From Mycobacteriales bacterium (GTDB taxonomy: Bacteria; Actinomycetota; Actinomycetes; Mycobacteriales; SCTD01), in the NCBI GenBank assembly GCA_030697205.1, contig JAUYQP010000001.1, forward strand, positions 1-64,000: a stretch of 64,000 nucleotides of DNA, read 5' to 3'. The translations under genes and the position numbers were made by a program. Under the pieces are notes generated by a model that saw only the letters and a list, made by a program, of their open reading frames with translations, made no database searches and had not been told where the DNA came from. How positions within the stretch are numbered: position 1 is the stretch's first letter; the number at the start of each line of letters is the position of its first letter. Positions 1 through 8,326 of the stretch are shown here, piece after piece.

Positions 1-2411
1 GGCACCGGCGGCGGGATCGGCGGCGCCGGCAGGGCGGCCGCGACCGGTCTCGGCTGAGGTGCGCCAGGCGCCTCCACCCCCGGCGGCACCGGGCCGCCGG
101 GCAGCGGCTCGCAGGTGACGCGGAGCGGCAGGGCCGACCCACGGCGGGCGCCGACGCGGGGCAGCAGCGAGAGGTCGAAGGTGCCGCCGTACGCCGCCGG
201 GGCGCACGTCACCGACACGGAGTAGGCCAGGGCTGCCGACTCCTTGACGTTGACCGTCGTCGCGGCCGACAGGCTCCGCACGGTCGCGCGGAGGTCGGCG
301 GCGGCGGCGGGCGGTGACACCTCGACGCCGACCGGCTGCTCGTCGCGCAGCGTCGCGAGGATCCGCAGCAGCGGGGAGGCCAGCTCGATCGTGCCGTCGC
401 CAGTCTCGGGGACGCCGACGTCGACCGGGCCGACGTCGCCGTTGGGCACGACCTGGCAGACGAGCGGCGCGCCGGCGGCGAGCTCGACCGTGCCGTCGCC
501 GTCGCAGTCGACGCCTCCGGCGGGCGCGAGGGCTCCGGTCGCGCGCGCCACCGCGCCGAGCTCGCGGTTGAGCCGGCCGGGGTCGAGGGTGGGGGTGGGG
601 TCGTCGGCGACCTGGGTGACGCTGCGCTGGCGCACGACCTCGATGCCGACGTGGCGCACACCGTCGTCGCGCATCGCCCGGACCGCCTCGTCGCGGGTCG
701 CGCCGTCAGGGTCGTCGCTCGGCAGCTCGTCGGTCGCGTGGACGACGACCCGCAGCGAGCCCTGCCGCCAGCTGGCCCCCTCACCGCGGGGGACGGGGTC
801 GCCGTTGGCCGGCTTGAGGATGCCGGTGCCGGTCGACATCTGGTGCAGCGCCGTCCACGCCGGCTCGGCGCCACCGGCGGTCGACACGGTGGCGAGCGCC
901 TTGCGCAGCGGCTCGCCGGGCGGGCTGATGTCGAGGCGCCGGTGGTAGCGGGTGCCGGCGGTGTCCTGGTACTCCCCCAGGCCGAACTGCGCGTCGATCC
1001 GCTTCTCCCCCAGCTCGCGGGCGAGCTGGGCGAAGCCGTTGACGAGGCCGTTGACGACGTCGTCCATCGACCCGGAGGTGTCGAGCAGGAAGAAGACGTC
1101 GATCGGGGTCGGCTCGGGCGAGAGGTCGAGGTCGAGGTCGAGGGTGGCGGTCTCGTCGCGGGCGAGCGCCACCTCGGTCGGGCCGCTGAGCACGGTCTCG
1201 GGCGACAGCGGCGGCAGCGGGGTGCCGACGGGGCCGACCGAGAGCCTCCTCGGCAGCGTCGCCAGCCGCGCGCCGGGGATCCAGCGGGCGAGCCGCGTCT
1301 CGCCGCGGAAGACGAACGACGACCCTGACAGGTCGACGTCGAGCAGCGGGCCGAGGTCGAACTCGTCGACCGCGACGAGGCGGTCGCCCAGCACGTCGTA
1401 GCTGTAGACGTCGGTCGCGGTCGTGACGACGAACTGGTCGAGCCGCGCCCCGCCCGCGCCGGACTGCACCGGCCCCTCGACGACTCCCCGGCCCCCGGCA
1501 CCCAGGGGCCGGACGTCGAAGGAGCTGCCATCCTTGGAGTAGCGCAGCTGGTGCGGTGAGGACCGCGCGTCGACCTGCTCGAGCAGCCGCACGTTGATCG
1601 GGTTGTTCTCGTCGACGGTCACCGCGATCGCGGGCACCAGCGCTCCGTCGGCGTCGAGGAGCAGCGTCCAGGTCGCGCCGGAGTCCTGGCTCGCGTGGAC
1701 CGCGTCGCCCTGCACGGCGTAGACGACCTGCGGGGCCTTCGGGTGGACCGCGACGGCGGTGACCGCCGCGCCCGGCTCGGGCAGCGGCGTCGTGAGCGCC
1801 CACGAGACCCCGCTGTCCGACGTGCGGTGGAGCCGGCCGCCGGCCACGGCGTAGACGGTGCCCGACGCCGACGGCGCGACGGCCAGCGGGCCGGGGACGC
1901 CGAGCGGCAGCGTCAGCGGGCTCGTCCGCGCAGGCGCGAGCTCCCCCCACAGCACTGCGGTGGTGGAGACCAGGCCGCGGGTAGGTGAGCCCTCCGGGGC
2001 GAGCGGCCCGAGCGGGTCGGCCTCCGACAGCACCTCCACCGTCGCGGCGACCGCACCGCTCGCGGCGGACAGCCCGCGGACCCGGTCGGTCTGGCGGGAG
2101 TAGGGCAGCTCGGCGGTCGGGGTCTCCGGCAGCACCAGCACGCTGCTCCACGTGCAGCCGGTGTCGGTCGAGGCGACCACCTCGACGCCGTTGGTCACGA
2201 ACCACTTCGCGGCGTCGCCGGCGTGCGCCACGACCGCCGCGGGGCCGACGCTGAAGCGCGGGAGCGCGTAGGTCCACCAGACCCCCGACACACCGCCGCG
2301 CTCCGTCGTACGCCCGACGCAGGTCGCAGCAGAGGACGCCGGCAGGGCAGCCGGGACGGCCACCAGTGCGCAGGCAGCAGCGACCAGGGTCGCCACGAGC
2401 GCGCGCCTCAC
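1..2411 (-). CDS. Secreted protein with Asp-box repeats and a VWA domain (C-terminus beyond window)
   Basis: The reading frame was obtained by translating the reverse complement from a GTG at 2411; it stays open to base 1, giving about 803 residues, so the C-terminus is missing. The N-terminus has a short basic start and a hydrophobic Ala/Val/Leu stretch, a signal peptide. Three Asp-box motifs follow (STDTGCTW, TSDSGVSW, SQDSGATW), typical of sialidase-like beta-propellers. Around residues 435-445 a VWA domain begins with the MIDAS sequence FFLLDTSGSMDD. The visible C-terminal part is proline-rich. GGAGG lies just upstream of the GTG. An extracellular or surface-bound adhesion or binding role is inferred from the domains; no substrate can be named. 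It stands alone, separated from hemB by 94 bp. Confidence 0.72.
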   Translation of the reverse strand, partial: MRRALVATLVAAACALVAVPAALPASSAATCVGRTTERGGVSGVWWTYALPRFSVGPAAVVAHAGDAAKWFVTNGVEVVASTDTGCTWSSVLVLPETPTAELPYSRQTDRVRGLSAASGAVAATVEVLSEADPLGPLAPEGSPTRGLVSTTAVLWGELAPARTSPLTLPLGVPGPLAVAPSASGTVYAVAGGRLHRTSDSGVSWALTTPLPEPGAAVTAVAVHPKAPQVVYAVQGDAVHASQDSGATWTLLLDADGALVPAIAVTVDENNPINVRLLEQVDARSSPHQLRYSKDGSSFDVRPLGAGGRGVVEGPVQSGAGGARLDQFVVTTATDVYSYDVLGDRLVAVDEFDLGPLLDVDLSGSSFVFRGETRLARWIPGARLATLPRRLSVGPVGTPLPPLSPETVLSGPTEVALARDETATLDLDLDLSPEPTPIDVFFLLDTSGSMDDVVNGLVNGFAQLARELGEKRIDAQFGLGEYQDTAGTRYHRRLDISPPGEPLRKALATVSTAGGAEPAWTALHQMSTGTGILKPANGDPVPRGEGASWRQGSLRVVVHATDELPSDDPDGATRDEAVRAMRDDGVRHVGIEVVRQRSVTQVADDPTPTLDPGRLNRELGAVARATGALAPAGGVDCDGDGTVELAAGAPLVCQVVPNGDVGPVDVGVPETGDGTIELASPLLRILATLRDEQPVGVEVSPPAAAADLRATVRSLSAATTVNVKESAALAYSVSVTCAPAAYGGTFDLSLLPRVGARRGSALPLRVTCEPLPGGPVPPGVEAPGAPQPRPVAAALPAPPIPPPV

Positions 2412-2505
2412 CGCTGGGTCCTCCTCCGGCCTGTCCGAACCCGCACAAGCCGGGCACAGCGTGCCAGAGACAGGAGTACGACGCGGACGCCGCGACACCT
2501 GCCGG

Positions 2506-3486
2506 TTAGGCCAACCAGCCCGCTGCTTCGGTCGCCCAGTAGGTGAGGACCATCGACGCGCCCGCGCGGCGGATGCCGGTGAGGGTCTCGAGGACGATGC
2601 GCTGGCGGTCGACCCAGCCCTGCGCGGCGGCGGCCTCGACCATCGCGTACTCCCCGGAGACCTGGTAGGCCGCGACGGGCACGTCGACGGCCTGCGCGAC
2701 CGCGTGGACGACGTCGAGGTAGGCCATCGCCGGCTTGACCATCACGGCGTCGGCGCCCTCGGCGACGTCGAGCAGCGCCTCACGCACGCCCTCCTCCGTC
2801 GAGCGGGCGGCGTCCTGCTGGTAGGCCGCGCGGTCGCCGAACTGCGGCGCGCACTCGGCGGCGTCGCGGAAGGGGCCGTAGAAGGCGCTGGCGTACTTCG
2901 CGGAGTAGGCGAGCACGGGGACCTCAGCGAAGCCGGCCCCGTCGAGCGCGTCCCGGATCGCCGCGACCTGGCCGTCCATCATCCCGCTCGGTGCGACGAC
3001 CTGGGTGCCCGCGCGAGCCTGCGCGACGGCGGCGCTCGCGTAGCGCTCCAGGGTCGCGTCGTTGTCGACCTCGCCCTCGGCGGTGAGCAGCCCGCAGTGG
3101 CCGTGGTCGGTGTACTCGTCGAGGCACAGGTCGCTCATGACGACGGTCGCGTCACCGACCTCCGCCGCGAGGTCGGCGAGCGCGAGCTGCACGACCCCCG
3201 CCGGGTCGTCCGCACCGGAGCCGCGGGCGTCCTTGACCTCGGGGATGCCGAAGAGGATGAGCCCGCCGACACCGGCCGTGACCGCCTCGTGGGCGGCCTT
3301 GCGCAGCGAGTCGCGGCTGTGCTGGACGACCCCGGGCATCGAGGCGATCGGAGCCGGCTCGGTGAGCCCCTCCTTGACGAACAGCGGCAGCACGAGGTCG
3401 GCCGGGTGCAGCCGGACGTCGCTGACCAGCCGGCGCAGGGCAGGGGTACGCCGCAGCCGCCGTGGGCGGGCGCCCGGGAAGGTCAC
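2506..3486 (-). CDS. hemB: Delta-aminolevulinic acid dehydratase (porphobilinogen synthase)
   Basis: Cytoplasmic enzyme that condenses two 5-aminolevulinate molecules to porphobilinogen, the second committed step of tetrapyrrole synthesis. The 326-residue length is normal for the family. The Schiff-base lysine region MVKPAMAYLD and the APSGMMDGQV active-site segment are present. The metal-site loop reads LCLDEYTDHGHCG: it keeps the first and third cysteines of zinc enzymes, but the middle position is Asp. The start is the GTG at 3486, which overlaps the hemD stop codon (GTGA); a longer in-frame extension upstream lies inside hemD and is rejected. It is the last gene of the rex-hemACDB operon. 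Confidence 0.95.
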   Translation of the reverse strand: MTFPGARPRRLRRTPALRRLVSDVRLHPADLVLPLFVKEGLTEPAPIASMPGVVQHSRDSLRKAAHEAVTAGVGGLILFGIPEVKDARGSGADDPAGVVQLALADLAAEVGDATVVMSDLCLDEYTDHGHCGLLTAEGEVDNDATLERYASAAVAQARAGTQVVAPSGMMDGQVAAIRDALDGAGFAEVPVLAYSAKYASAFYGPFRDAAECAPQFGDRAAYQQDAARSTEEGVREALLDVAEGADAVMVKPAMAYLDVVHAVAQAVDVPVAAYQVSGEYAMVEAAAAQGWVDRQRIVLETLTGIRRAGASMVLTYWATEAAGWLA

Positions 3487-5012
3487 TTGCGGGCGGCCTT
3501 GCGCCGGCGCGCCATCGACGGCGCCGGGATCCCCTCCGCCCGGCGCTCCGCGGCGTGGGCAGCGAGCGCCTCGACGAGCGACTCGACGTCGGGCTTGGGC
3601 GCCACGACGTCGACGCGCAGGCCGAGCTCCTGGGCGGTCTTCACCGTCTGCGGGCCGATGCAGGCCAGCACTGTCGTGTCGTGGGGCTTGCCCGCGATGC
3701 CGACGAGGTTGCGGACCGTGCTGGAGCTGGTGAACAGCACCGCGTCGAAGCCGCCGCCCTTGAGGGCCTCGCGGGTCTCGGCGGGCGGGGGCGCCGCCCG
3801 GACGGTGCGGTAGGCGGTGACGTCGTCGACCTGCCAACCGCGCTCGGTGAGGCCGGCAACGAGGGTCTCGGTGGCGATGTCGGCGCGCGGGAGCAGGACG
3901 CGGTCGATCGCGTCGTAGCCCTCGTCGAACTCGTGCCAGCCCGCGAGCAGGCCCTCGCTGGACTGCTCACCGGTCGGGACGAGGTCGGGCTTGATGCCGA
4001 GCTCGACCAGCGCGGCGGCGGTGGCGTCGCCGACCGCGGCGACCTTCACGCCGGCGAAGGCGCGGGCGTCGAGGCCGAACTCCTCGACCTTCTCCCGGAC
4101 GGCCTTCACGGCGTTGGTGCTGGTGAAGGCGACCCAGGAGTAGCGGCCGGTGACGAGGCCCTTGATGGCGCGCTCCATCGGCGCGGGGGTGCGCGGCGGC
4201 TCGACGGCGATGGTCGGGACCTCGACGGGCAGGGCGCCGTGGCCGCGCAGCTGCGCGGACAGCACACCGGCTTGGTCGCGGGTGCGCGGGACGAGGACCT
4301 TCCAGCCGTAGAGGGGGCGGCTCTCGTACCACCCGAGCCGCTCGGACCGCGCCGCTGCGGCGCCGACGACGACGACCGCCTCGCCCTGCAGGCCGGTGGT
4401 GTCGCGGTCGACGGAGTCCAGGGTCGACAGCACGGTGCGCTGCTCGGCGCCGGTGCCGCCGACCGTGACCGTCACGGCCTCGGTGCCCTTGCGGCCGTGC
4501 TCCTGCAGGGCCGCCGCGGCCTTGGCGACGCCGGAGGCGGCCATCAGCACGACCAGGGAGCCCGGGGCGCCGGCGAGGGCGCGCCAGTCGGTGGTCTCGT
4601 CGGCGCGGGCGACGGTCCGCGGCATGCCGAGCGGGGTGCCGGCGAAGGCGGGGACGGCCACGGGGGCGGGTACGCCGGGGGCGACCTCGAGGCGAAGCTT
4701 GGCCTTCGCGACGGCGTCGGCCTCCTTCGGGCCCTCGTCGGTGGTGAACGGGTCGCCGGGCAGCAGGCGCACGACGTCGCGGCCCTCCTTGGCGGCGGCC
4801 GTGATGCGCGGGCCCTGCGCGCCGGTGGTCAGCTCGACCTCGACGCCCTCGGGGACGAGGGCGAGCACGGCCTCGCCGACGCCCGCGTCGACGAGCAGCA
4901 GGTCGGCGCCGGTGATCAGCGCGACGGCCCGCTGGGTCAGCAGCCCCGGGTCACCGGTGCCGGCCCCGACGAGGGCGACCGTTCCGGCGGGCTTCTTGGC
5001 GCGGGTGCTCAT
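3483..5012 (-). CDS. hemD: Fused uroporphyrinogen-III methyltransferase-like / uroporphyrinogen-III synthase
   Basis: Predicted 509 residues in two parts. Residues about 10-240 resemble the SAM-binding uroporphyrinogen-III C-methyltransferase fold (VALVGAGTGDPGLLT, PGVPAPVAVPAFAGTPL). Residues about 255-500 are uroporphyrinogen-III synthase (WVAFTSTNAV, VLFTSSSTVRNLVG). The synthase cyclises hydroxymethylbilane to uroporphyrinogen III. The methyltransferase half lacks the usual GRGGEE-type segment after the GDPF motif, so its activity is uncertain. The ATG at 5012 is chosen because AGGAG lies 9-13 bases upstream; the in-frame extension further upstream is low-complexity and has no ribosome site. 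Its stop overlaps the hemB start, and a 73-bp gap separates it from hemC. Confidence 0.92.
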   Translation of the reverse strand: MSTRAKKPAGTVALVGAGTGDPGLLTQRAVALITGADLLLVDAGVGEAVLALVPEGVEVELTTGAQGPRITAAAKEGRDVVRLLPGDPFTTDEGPKEADAVAKAKLRLEVAPGVPAPVAVPAFAGTPLGMPRTVARADETTDWRALAGAPGSLVVLMAASGVAKAAAALQEHGRKGTEAVTVTVGGTGAEQRTVLSTLDSVDRDTTGLQGEAVVVVGAAAARSERLGWYESRPLYGWKVLVPRTRDQAGVLSAQLRGHGALPVEVPTIAVEPPRTPAPMERAIKGLVTGRYSWVAFTSTNAVKAVREKVEEFGLDARAFAGVKVAAVGDATAAALVELGIKPDLVPTGEQSSEGLLAGWHEFDEGYDAIDRVLLPRADIATETLVAGLTERGWQVDDVTAYRTVRAAPPPAETREALKGGGFDAVLFTSSSTVRNLVGIAGKPHDTTVLACIGPQTVKTAQELGLRVDVVAPKPDVESLVEALAAHAAERRAEGIPAPSMARRRKAARK

Positions 5013-5085
5013 GCGGTGTCTCCTGATCGAAGGCGGGGGTGCTGCGGGGAGTCGAGGGGTGTGAGGGGTCCGGTCACGCGAGAGC

Positions 5086-6009
5086 TCATGCGCGGGCCGT
5101 GCCGAGCAGGGTGTCGGCGCCGAGCTCGAGCAGCTCGTCGGCGAGGCGGGCGCCGAGGGCGGCGGCGGTGTCGGGGGTGCCGGTCGCGGACAGCCGGACG
5201 GCGTCGCTGCCGTCGAGGGCCACGACGACACCGCGCAGGTAGAGCTCGAGGCCGTCGTCGCCCTCGGAGACGTCGGCGAGCGCGCCGACCGGTGCGCTGC
5301 AGCCGCCCTCGAGGCGGGCGAGCAGCGCGCGCTCGGCGTCGACGCAGGCGCGGGTGTCAGGGTCGTCGAGGGCCTTGAGCAGGTCGAGCAGTTCGTGGTC
5401 GTCGGCGCGGCACTCGATCGCGAGCGCGCCCTGCGCGGGGGCGGGCAGGACCTGCAGCGGGTCGAGTACCTCGGTGACCTCGTCGAGCCGGCCGAGCCGG
5501 GCCAGGCCGGCGCGGGCGAGCACGACCGCGTCGAGCTCCCCGCTGGTGACCTTGCCGACGCGGGTGTCGACGTTGCCGCGGATCGCGACGACGTCGAGGC
5601 CGAGCCCGAGGGCGCGCAGCTGGGCGGCGCGGCGCGGCGAGCCGGTGCCGACCCGCGACCCCTCCGGCAGCTCGCCGAGGGTGCGGCCGCCGCTCGCGAC
5701 GAGGACGTCGCGCGGGTCCTGCCGGGGCGGGACGGCGGCGACCACGAGACCGGCGGCGGGCGCGGTCGGGAGGTCCTTGTAGGAGTGGACGGCCAGGTCG
5801 ACCTCGTGGCGCAGCAGCGCGTCGCGCAACGCCGTGACGAAGACCCCGGTGCCGCCCATCTGCGCGATGGCGCCCGGGTCGACGTCGCCCTGGGTCTGGA
5901 CCGTCACGAGCTCGCAGGCCCGACCGAGGTCGCGGACGGCCGCGGCGACGGTGCCGGACTGGGTGAGGGCGAGCGCCGACCCACGGGTGCCGAGACGAAG
6001 GACGCTCAC
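5086..6009 (-). CDS. hemC: Porphobilinogen deaminase (hydroxymethylbilane synthase)
   Basis: Polymerises four porphobilinogen units to hydroxymethylbilane in the cytoplasm. The 307-residue protein begins with the family signature [14 protein letters not shown] and has the HSYKDLPT segment. The cysteine that carries the dipyrromethane cofactor is visible in [10 protein letters not shown] near residue 236. The GTG start at 6009 overlaps the hemA stop (GTGA), so hemA and hemC are translationally coupled. Its product feeds the synthase encoded by the next gene, hemD. Confidence 0.96.
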   Translation of the reverse strand: MSVLRLGTRGSALALTQSGTVAAAVRDLGRACELVTVQTQGDVDPGAIAQMGGTGVFVTALRDALLRHEVDLAVHSYKDLPTAPAAGLVVAAVPPRQDPRDVLVASGGRTLGELPEGSRVGTGSPRRAAQLRALGLGLDVVAIRGNVDTRVGKVTSGELDAVVLARAGLARLGRLDEVTEVLDPLQVLPAPAQGALAIECRADDHELLDLLKALDDPDTRACVDAERALLARLEGGCSAPVGALADVSEGDDGLELYLRGVVVALDGSDAVRLSATGTPDTAAALGARLADELLELGADTLLGTARA

Positions 6010-7304
6010 TCGTCGTCCTCGAGCTCGACGGGCGCGGCGGTGACGGCGTGGACGGCGCCGCGGTCGAGGCCGAAGAGCTCGCGCAGCGCCTCGGCGTAGG
6101 AGAGCCCCGCCGGTGCCTCGTCGAGCTCCTTGACCCGCACGGTCGGGCCGTGGAGCAGGGTCTGCACGACCCGGTGGACCGTCTGCTCGACCTCGGAGCG
6201 CACCCGGTCCTCGAGCTCGGGGAGGCGGCTGGACAGCCGGGTCAGCTCGGCCTCCATGACCTCGGCCGCACGGGAGCGCAGCGCGACGACGGTCGGCGCG
6301 ACCTTGGCGGCGCGCTGGGCGGCGAGGAAGCGGCCGACCTCCTCGGTGACGATGCCGCGGGCCGCCTCGACGTCGTCGGCGCCCTCGCCGGCGAGGGCCT
6401 GCTGCAGGGTCGCGAGGTCGACGAGCGTGATGCCGTCGAGCTCGCGGACCGTGGGCTCGACGTCGTGGGGCAGCGCCAGGTCGAGGAAGGCGAGCGGCCG
6501 GCCGTCACGGGCCTTGACGACCCGCTCGACGAGGTCGTGGGGGATGACGAGGCCGGTGGCGCCGGTGGAGGAGACGACGAGGTCGACCTGGCCGAGGGTG
6601 TCCTCGAGGTCGTCGAGGGAGATGCCGCGGCCCTCGAGCGCGGTCGCGAGGTGCTCGGCCTTCTCGAGGGTGCGGTTGGCGACGACGACGTCGTCGACGC
6701 CGGCGCGCCGCAGGGTCGCCCCCGCGAGCGCACCCATGGACCCGGCCCCGACGACGAGGACGCTGCGGCCGGCCAGCGGCCCGATCGCAGCGACGGCGTG
6801 CTCGAGACCGACGGACACCAGCGACTGGCCTGCCTCGTCGATGCCGGTCTCTGCGTGGACCCGCTTGCCGACCCGCAGGGCCTGCTGGAACAGCTCGTGC
6901 AGCACCCGGCCGGCCGACGCACCGTCACGCGCTGCGGCGTAGGCCCGGCGCAGCTGACCGAGGATCTGCGACTCCCCGACCACCATGGAGTCCAGACCGC
7001 TCGCGACCTGGAAGAGGTGCTGGACGGCCTGGCCCTCCCAGTGGACGTAGAGGTGCGGGACCAGCTCGTCGTGGGCGACGCCGGAGAGGCGGGACAGCAG
7101 GTCGGTCACCGCGTCGACGCCCGAGTGGAAGGCCTCGCTGTCGGCGTAGACCTCGACCCGGTTGCAGGTCGCGAGCACGACGGCCTCGCCGATGTCGCGC
7201 ATGCCCTCGAGCACGCTCGTGGTGTCACCGACGCCGAGGGTGACCCGCTCGAGCAGGGCCACGGGCGCGCTGCGGTGGGACACGCCCACGGCGAGGACGC
7301 TCAT
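6006..7304 (-). CDS. hemA: Glutamyl-tRNA reductase
   Basis: Reduces glutamyl-tRNA with NADPH to glutamate-1-semialdehyde, the entry step of C5-pathway haem synthesis. The 432 residues show the N-terminal catalytic domain with the active cysteine in [10 protein letters not shown] (about residue 49), the signature [21 protein letters not shown], cut here into parts, and the NADPH-binding glycine motif [14 protein letters not shown]-terminal dimerisation domain follows. The ATG at 7304 overlaps the rex stop codon (ATGA). Translational coupling to Rex suggests haem synthesis is tuned to the NADH/NAD+ state. Confidence 0.96.
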   Translation of the reverse strand: MSVLAVGVSHRSAPVALLERVTLGVGDTTSVLEGMRDIGEAVVLATCNRVEVYADSEAFHSGVDAVTDLLSRLSGVAHDELVPHLYVHWEGQAVQHLFQVASGLDSMVVGESQILGQLRRAYAAARDGASAGRVLHELFQQALRVGKRVHAETGIDEAGQSLVSVGLEHAVAAIGPLAGRSVLVVGAGSMGALAGATLRRAGVDDVVVANRTLEKAEHLATALEGRGISLDDLEDTLGQVDLVVSSTGATGLVIPHDLVERVVKARDGRPLAFLDLALPHDVEPTVRELDGITLVDLATLQQALAGEGADDVEAARGIVTEEVGRFLAAQRAAKVAPTVVALRSRAAEVMEAELTRLSSRLPELEDRVRSEVEQTVHRVVQTLLHGPTVRVKELDEAPAGLSYAEALRELFGLDRGAVHAVTAAPVELEDDE

Positions 7305-7972
7305 GCACCCACCCCCTGCAGGGCGGCCTTGCGGTGCTCGTGGAAGGACAGGATCTGCAGCTCGGTGGCGAGGTCGACCTTGCGGACGTCGACGCCCTCG
7401 GGCACCGCCAGCACGGTCGGCGCGAAGTTGAGGACGCTCGTGACGCCGGCGGCGACGAGCCGGTCGCAGACGTCCTGGGCCGCGTCGGCGGGGGTGGCGA
7501 TGACACCGATGGAGACCTGGCCGTCGCTCACGACCTCGGCGAGGTCGTCGACGTGCCGCACGGCCAGCCCGCCGACCTGCTCGCCGACGCGCGCCGGGTC
7601 GGCGTCGAGCAGGCCCGCGACCCGGAAGCCGCGGCTGGCGAACCCGCCGTAGCCCGCGAGGGCGTGGCCGAGGTTGCCGACCCCCACGATGACGACGGCC
7701 CAGCCCTGGGCCAGACCGAGGGTGCCGCCGATGTGGTGGACCAGGTCCTCGACCTCGTAGCCGACCCCGCGGGTGCCGTAGCTGCCGAGCTGCGAGAGGT
7801 CCTTGCGGACCTTCGCGCTGGTCACGCCGGTCGCGGTCGCGAGCTCCTCCGACGACACCGTCGTGCTGCCCGCCTCCGCGAGCGCCGACAGCGCCCGCAG
7901 GTAGACCGGCAGCCGCGCGACGGTGGCCTCCGGGAGGTCGCCCCGCCGACGGGCGGGCGCGTGCTCGGTCAC
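7301..7972 (-). CDS. rex: Redox-sensing transcriptional repressor Rex
   Basis: DNA-binding repressor that senses the NADH/NAD+ ratio; in actinobacteria Rex controls respiratory genes and often haem genes. The 223 residues have an N-terminal winged-helix domain (about 20-90) and a C-terminal Rossmann domain with the dinucleotide motif VGVGNLGHALAG. The GTG at 7972 is the first plausible start. It leads hemA-hemC-hemD-hemB with four-base overlaps. A Rex operator lies inside the promoter just upstream (8023-8040), so the operon is probably autoregulated. Confidence 0.95.
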   Translation of the reverse strand: MTEHAPARRRGDLPEATVARLPVYLRALSALAEAGSTTVSSEELATATGVTSAKVRKDLSQLGSYGTRGVGYEVEDLVHHIGGTLGLAQGWAVVIVGVGNLGHALAGYGGFASRGFRVAGLLDADPARVGEQVGGLAVRHVDDLAEVVSDGQVSIGVIATPADAAQDVCDRLVAAGVTSVLNFAPTVLAVPEGVDVRKVDLATELQILSFHEHRKAALQGVGA

Positions 7973-8011
7973 GAGGGTCCTCGACTGTCGGAGGTGACTT
8001 GCTCGACGTCG

Positions 8012-8040
8012 AGGTTACGCGCTTGTGAACGGATGCACAA
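8012..8040 (-). promoter_or_regulatory. Predicted promoter of the rex-hem operon
   Basis: Read on the minus strand: -35-like TTGTGC (8040-8035), a 17-base spacer, and -10 TAACCT (8017-8012), which fits the actinobacterial TANNNT form. The start codon of rex lies about 40 bases downstream. The -35 box and spacer are covered by the Rex operator. Prediction from sequence only. Confidence 0.65.
8023..8040. promoter_or_regulatory. Rex operator (ROP)
   Basis: TTGTGAACGGATGCACAA matches the known Rex site TTGTGAA-N4-TTCACAA at 13 of 14 defined positions. It sits between the glutaredoxin-like gene and rex and spans the -35 region of the predicted rex promoter, so bound Rex would block RNA polymerase when NADH is low. 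Confidence 0.85.
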
Positions 8041-8060
8041 AGTCGGTGACGGCCGTCACG

Positions 8061-8324
8061 TCACACCCCGAGGGCCCGCCGCAGCGCCCTCTCGTCGACC
8101 TGCCAGTAGGCGTGCTCGACTCCATCGAGGAGCACGACGGGCACCTTGTCGGAGTACGCCGCCTTCGCCCCGGAATCGGCGTCGACATCCACGACGAGGT
8201 ACGCCGCACCCGCGTCGCGCGCCGCCCTCTCCACGACGGGAGCCGCCTGCTCGCACAGGTGGCAGCCGACCCGCGTGACCAGCGTGACCGCGCCGACCCG
8301 GGGGCGCTTGCGTAGCAGCCGCAC
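8061..8324 (-). CDS. Glutaredoxin-like thiol-disulfide protein
   Basis: A short protein of about 87 residues with a thioredoxin-fold start (VTLVTRVGCHLCEQA) and a CxxC pair (CHLC) near residue 20, followed by a cis-proline segment KVPVVLLDG. This matches the small glutaredoxin family (DUF836-like) often found beside rex in actinobacteria. It would reduce or exchange disulfides in the cytoplasm; its partner is unknown. GTG at 8324 is chosen because it lies two bases after the stop of the acyl-CoA synthetase gene, implying co-transcription. Confidence 0.85.
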   Translation of the reverse strand: MRLLRKRPRVGAVTLVTRVGCHLCEQAAPVVERAARDAGAAYLVVDVDADSGAKAAYSDKVPVVLLDGVEHAYWQVDERALRRALGV

Positions 8325-8326
8325 GG

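Noticed and set aside
2506-3837. Longer HemB with a 117-residue N-terminal extension
   Set aside because: The extension is another reading frame through hemD; the GTG at 3486 overlaps the hemD stop as elsewhere in this operon.
5013-5085. Riboswitch or regulatory RNA between hemC and hemD
   Set aside because: The gap is only 73 bases, with no conserved cobalamin-type or other riboswitch features visible.
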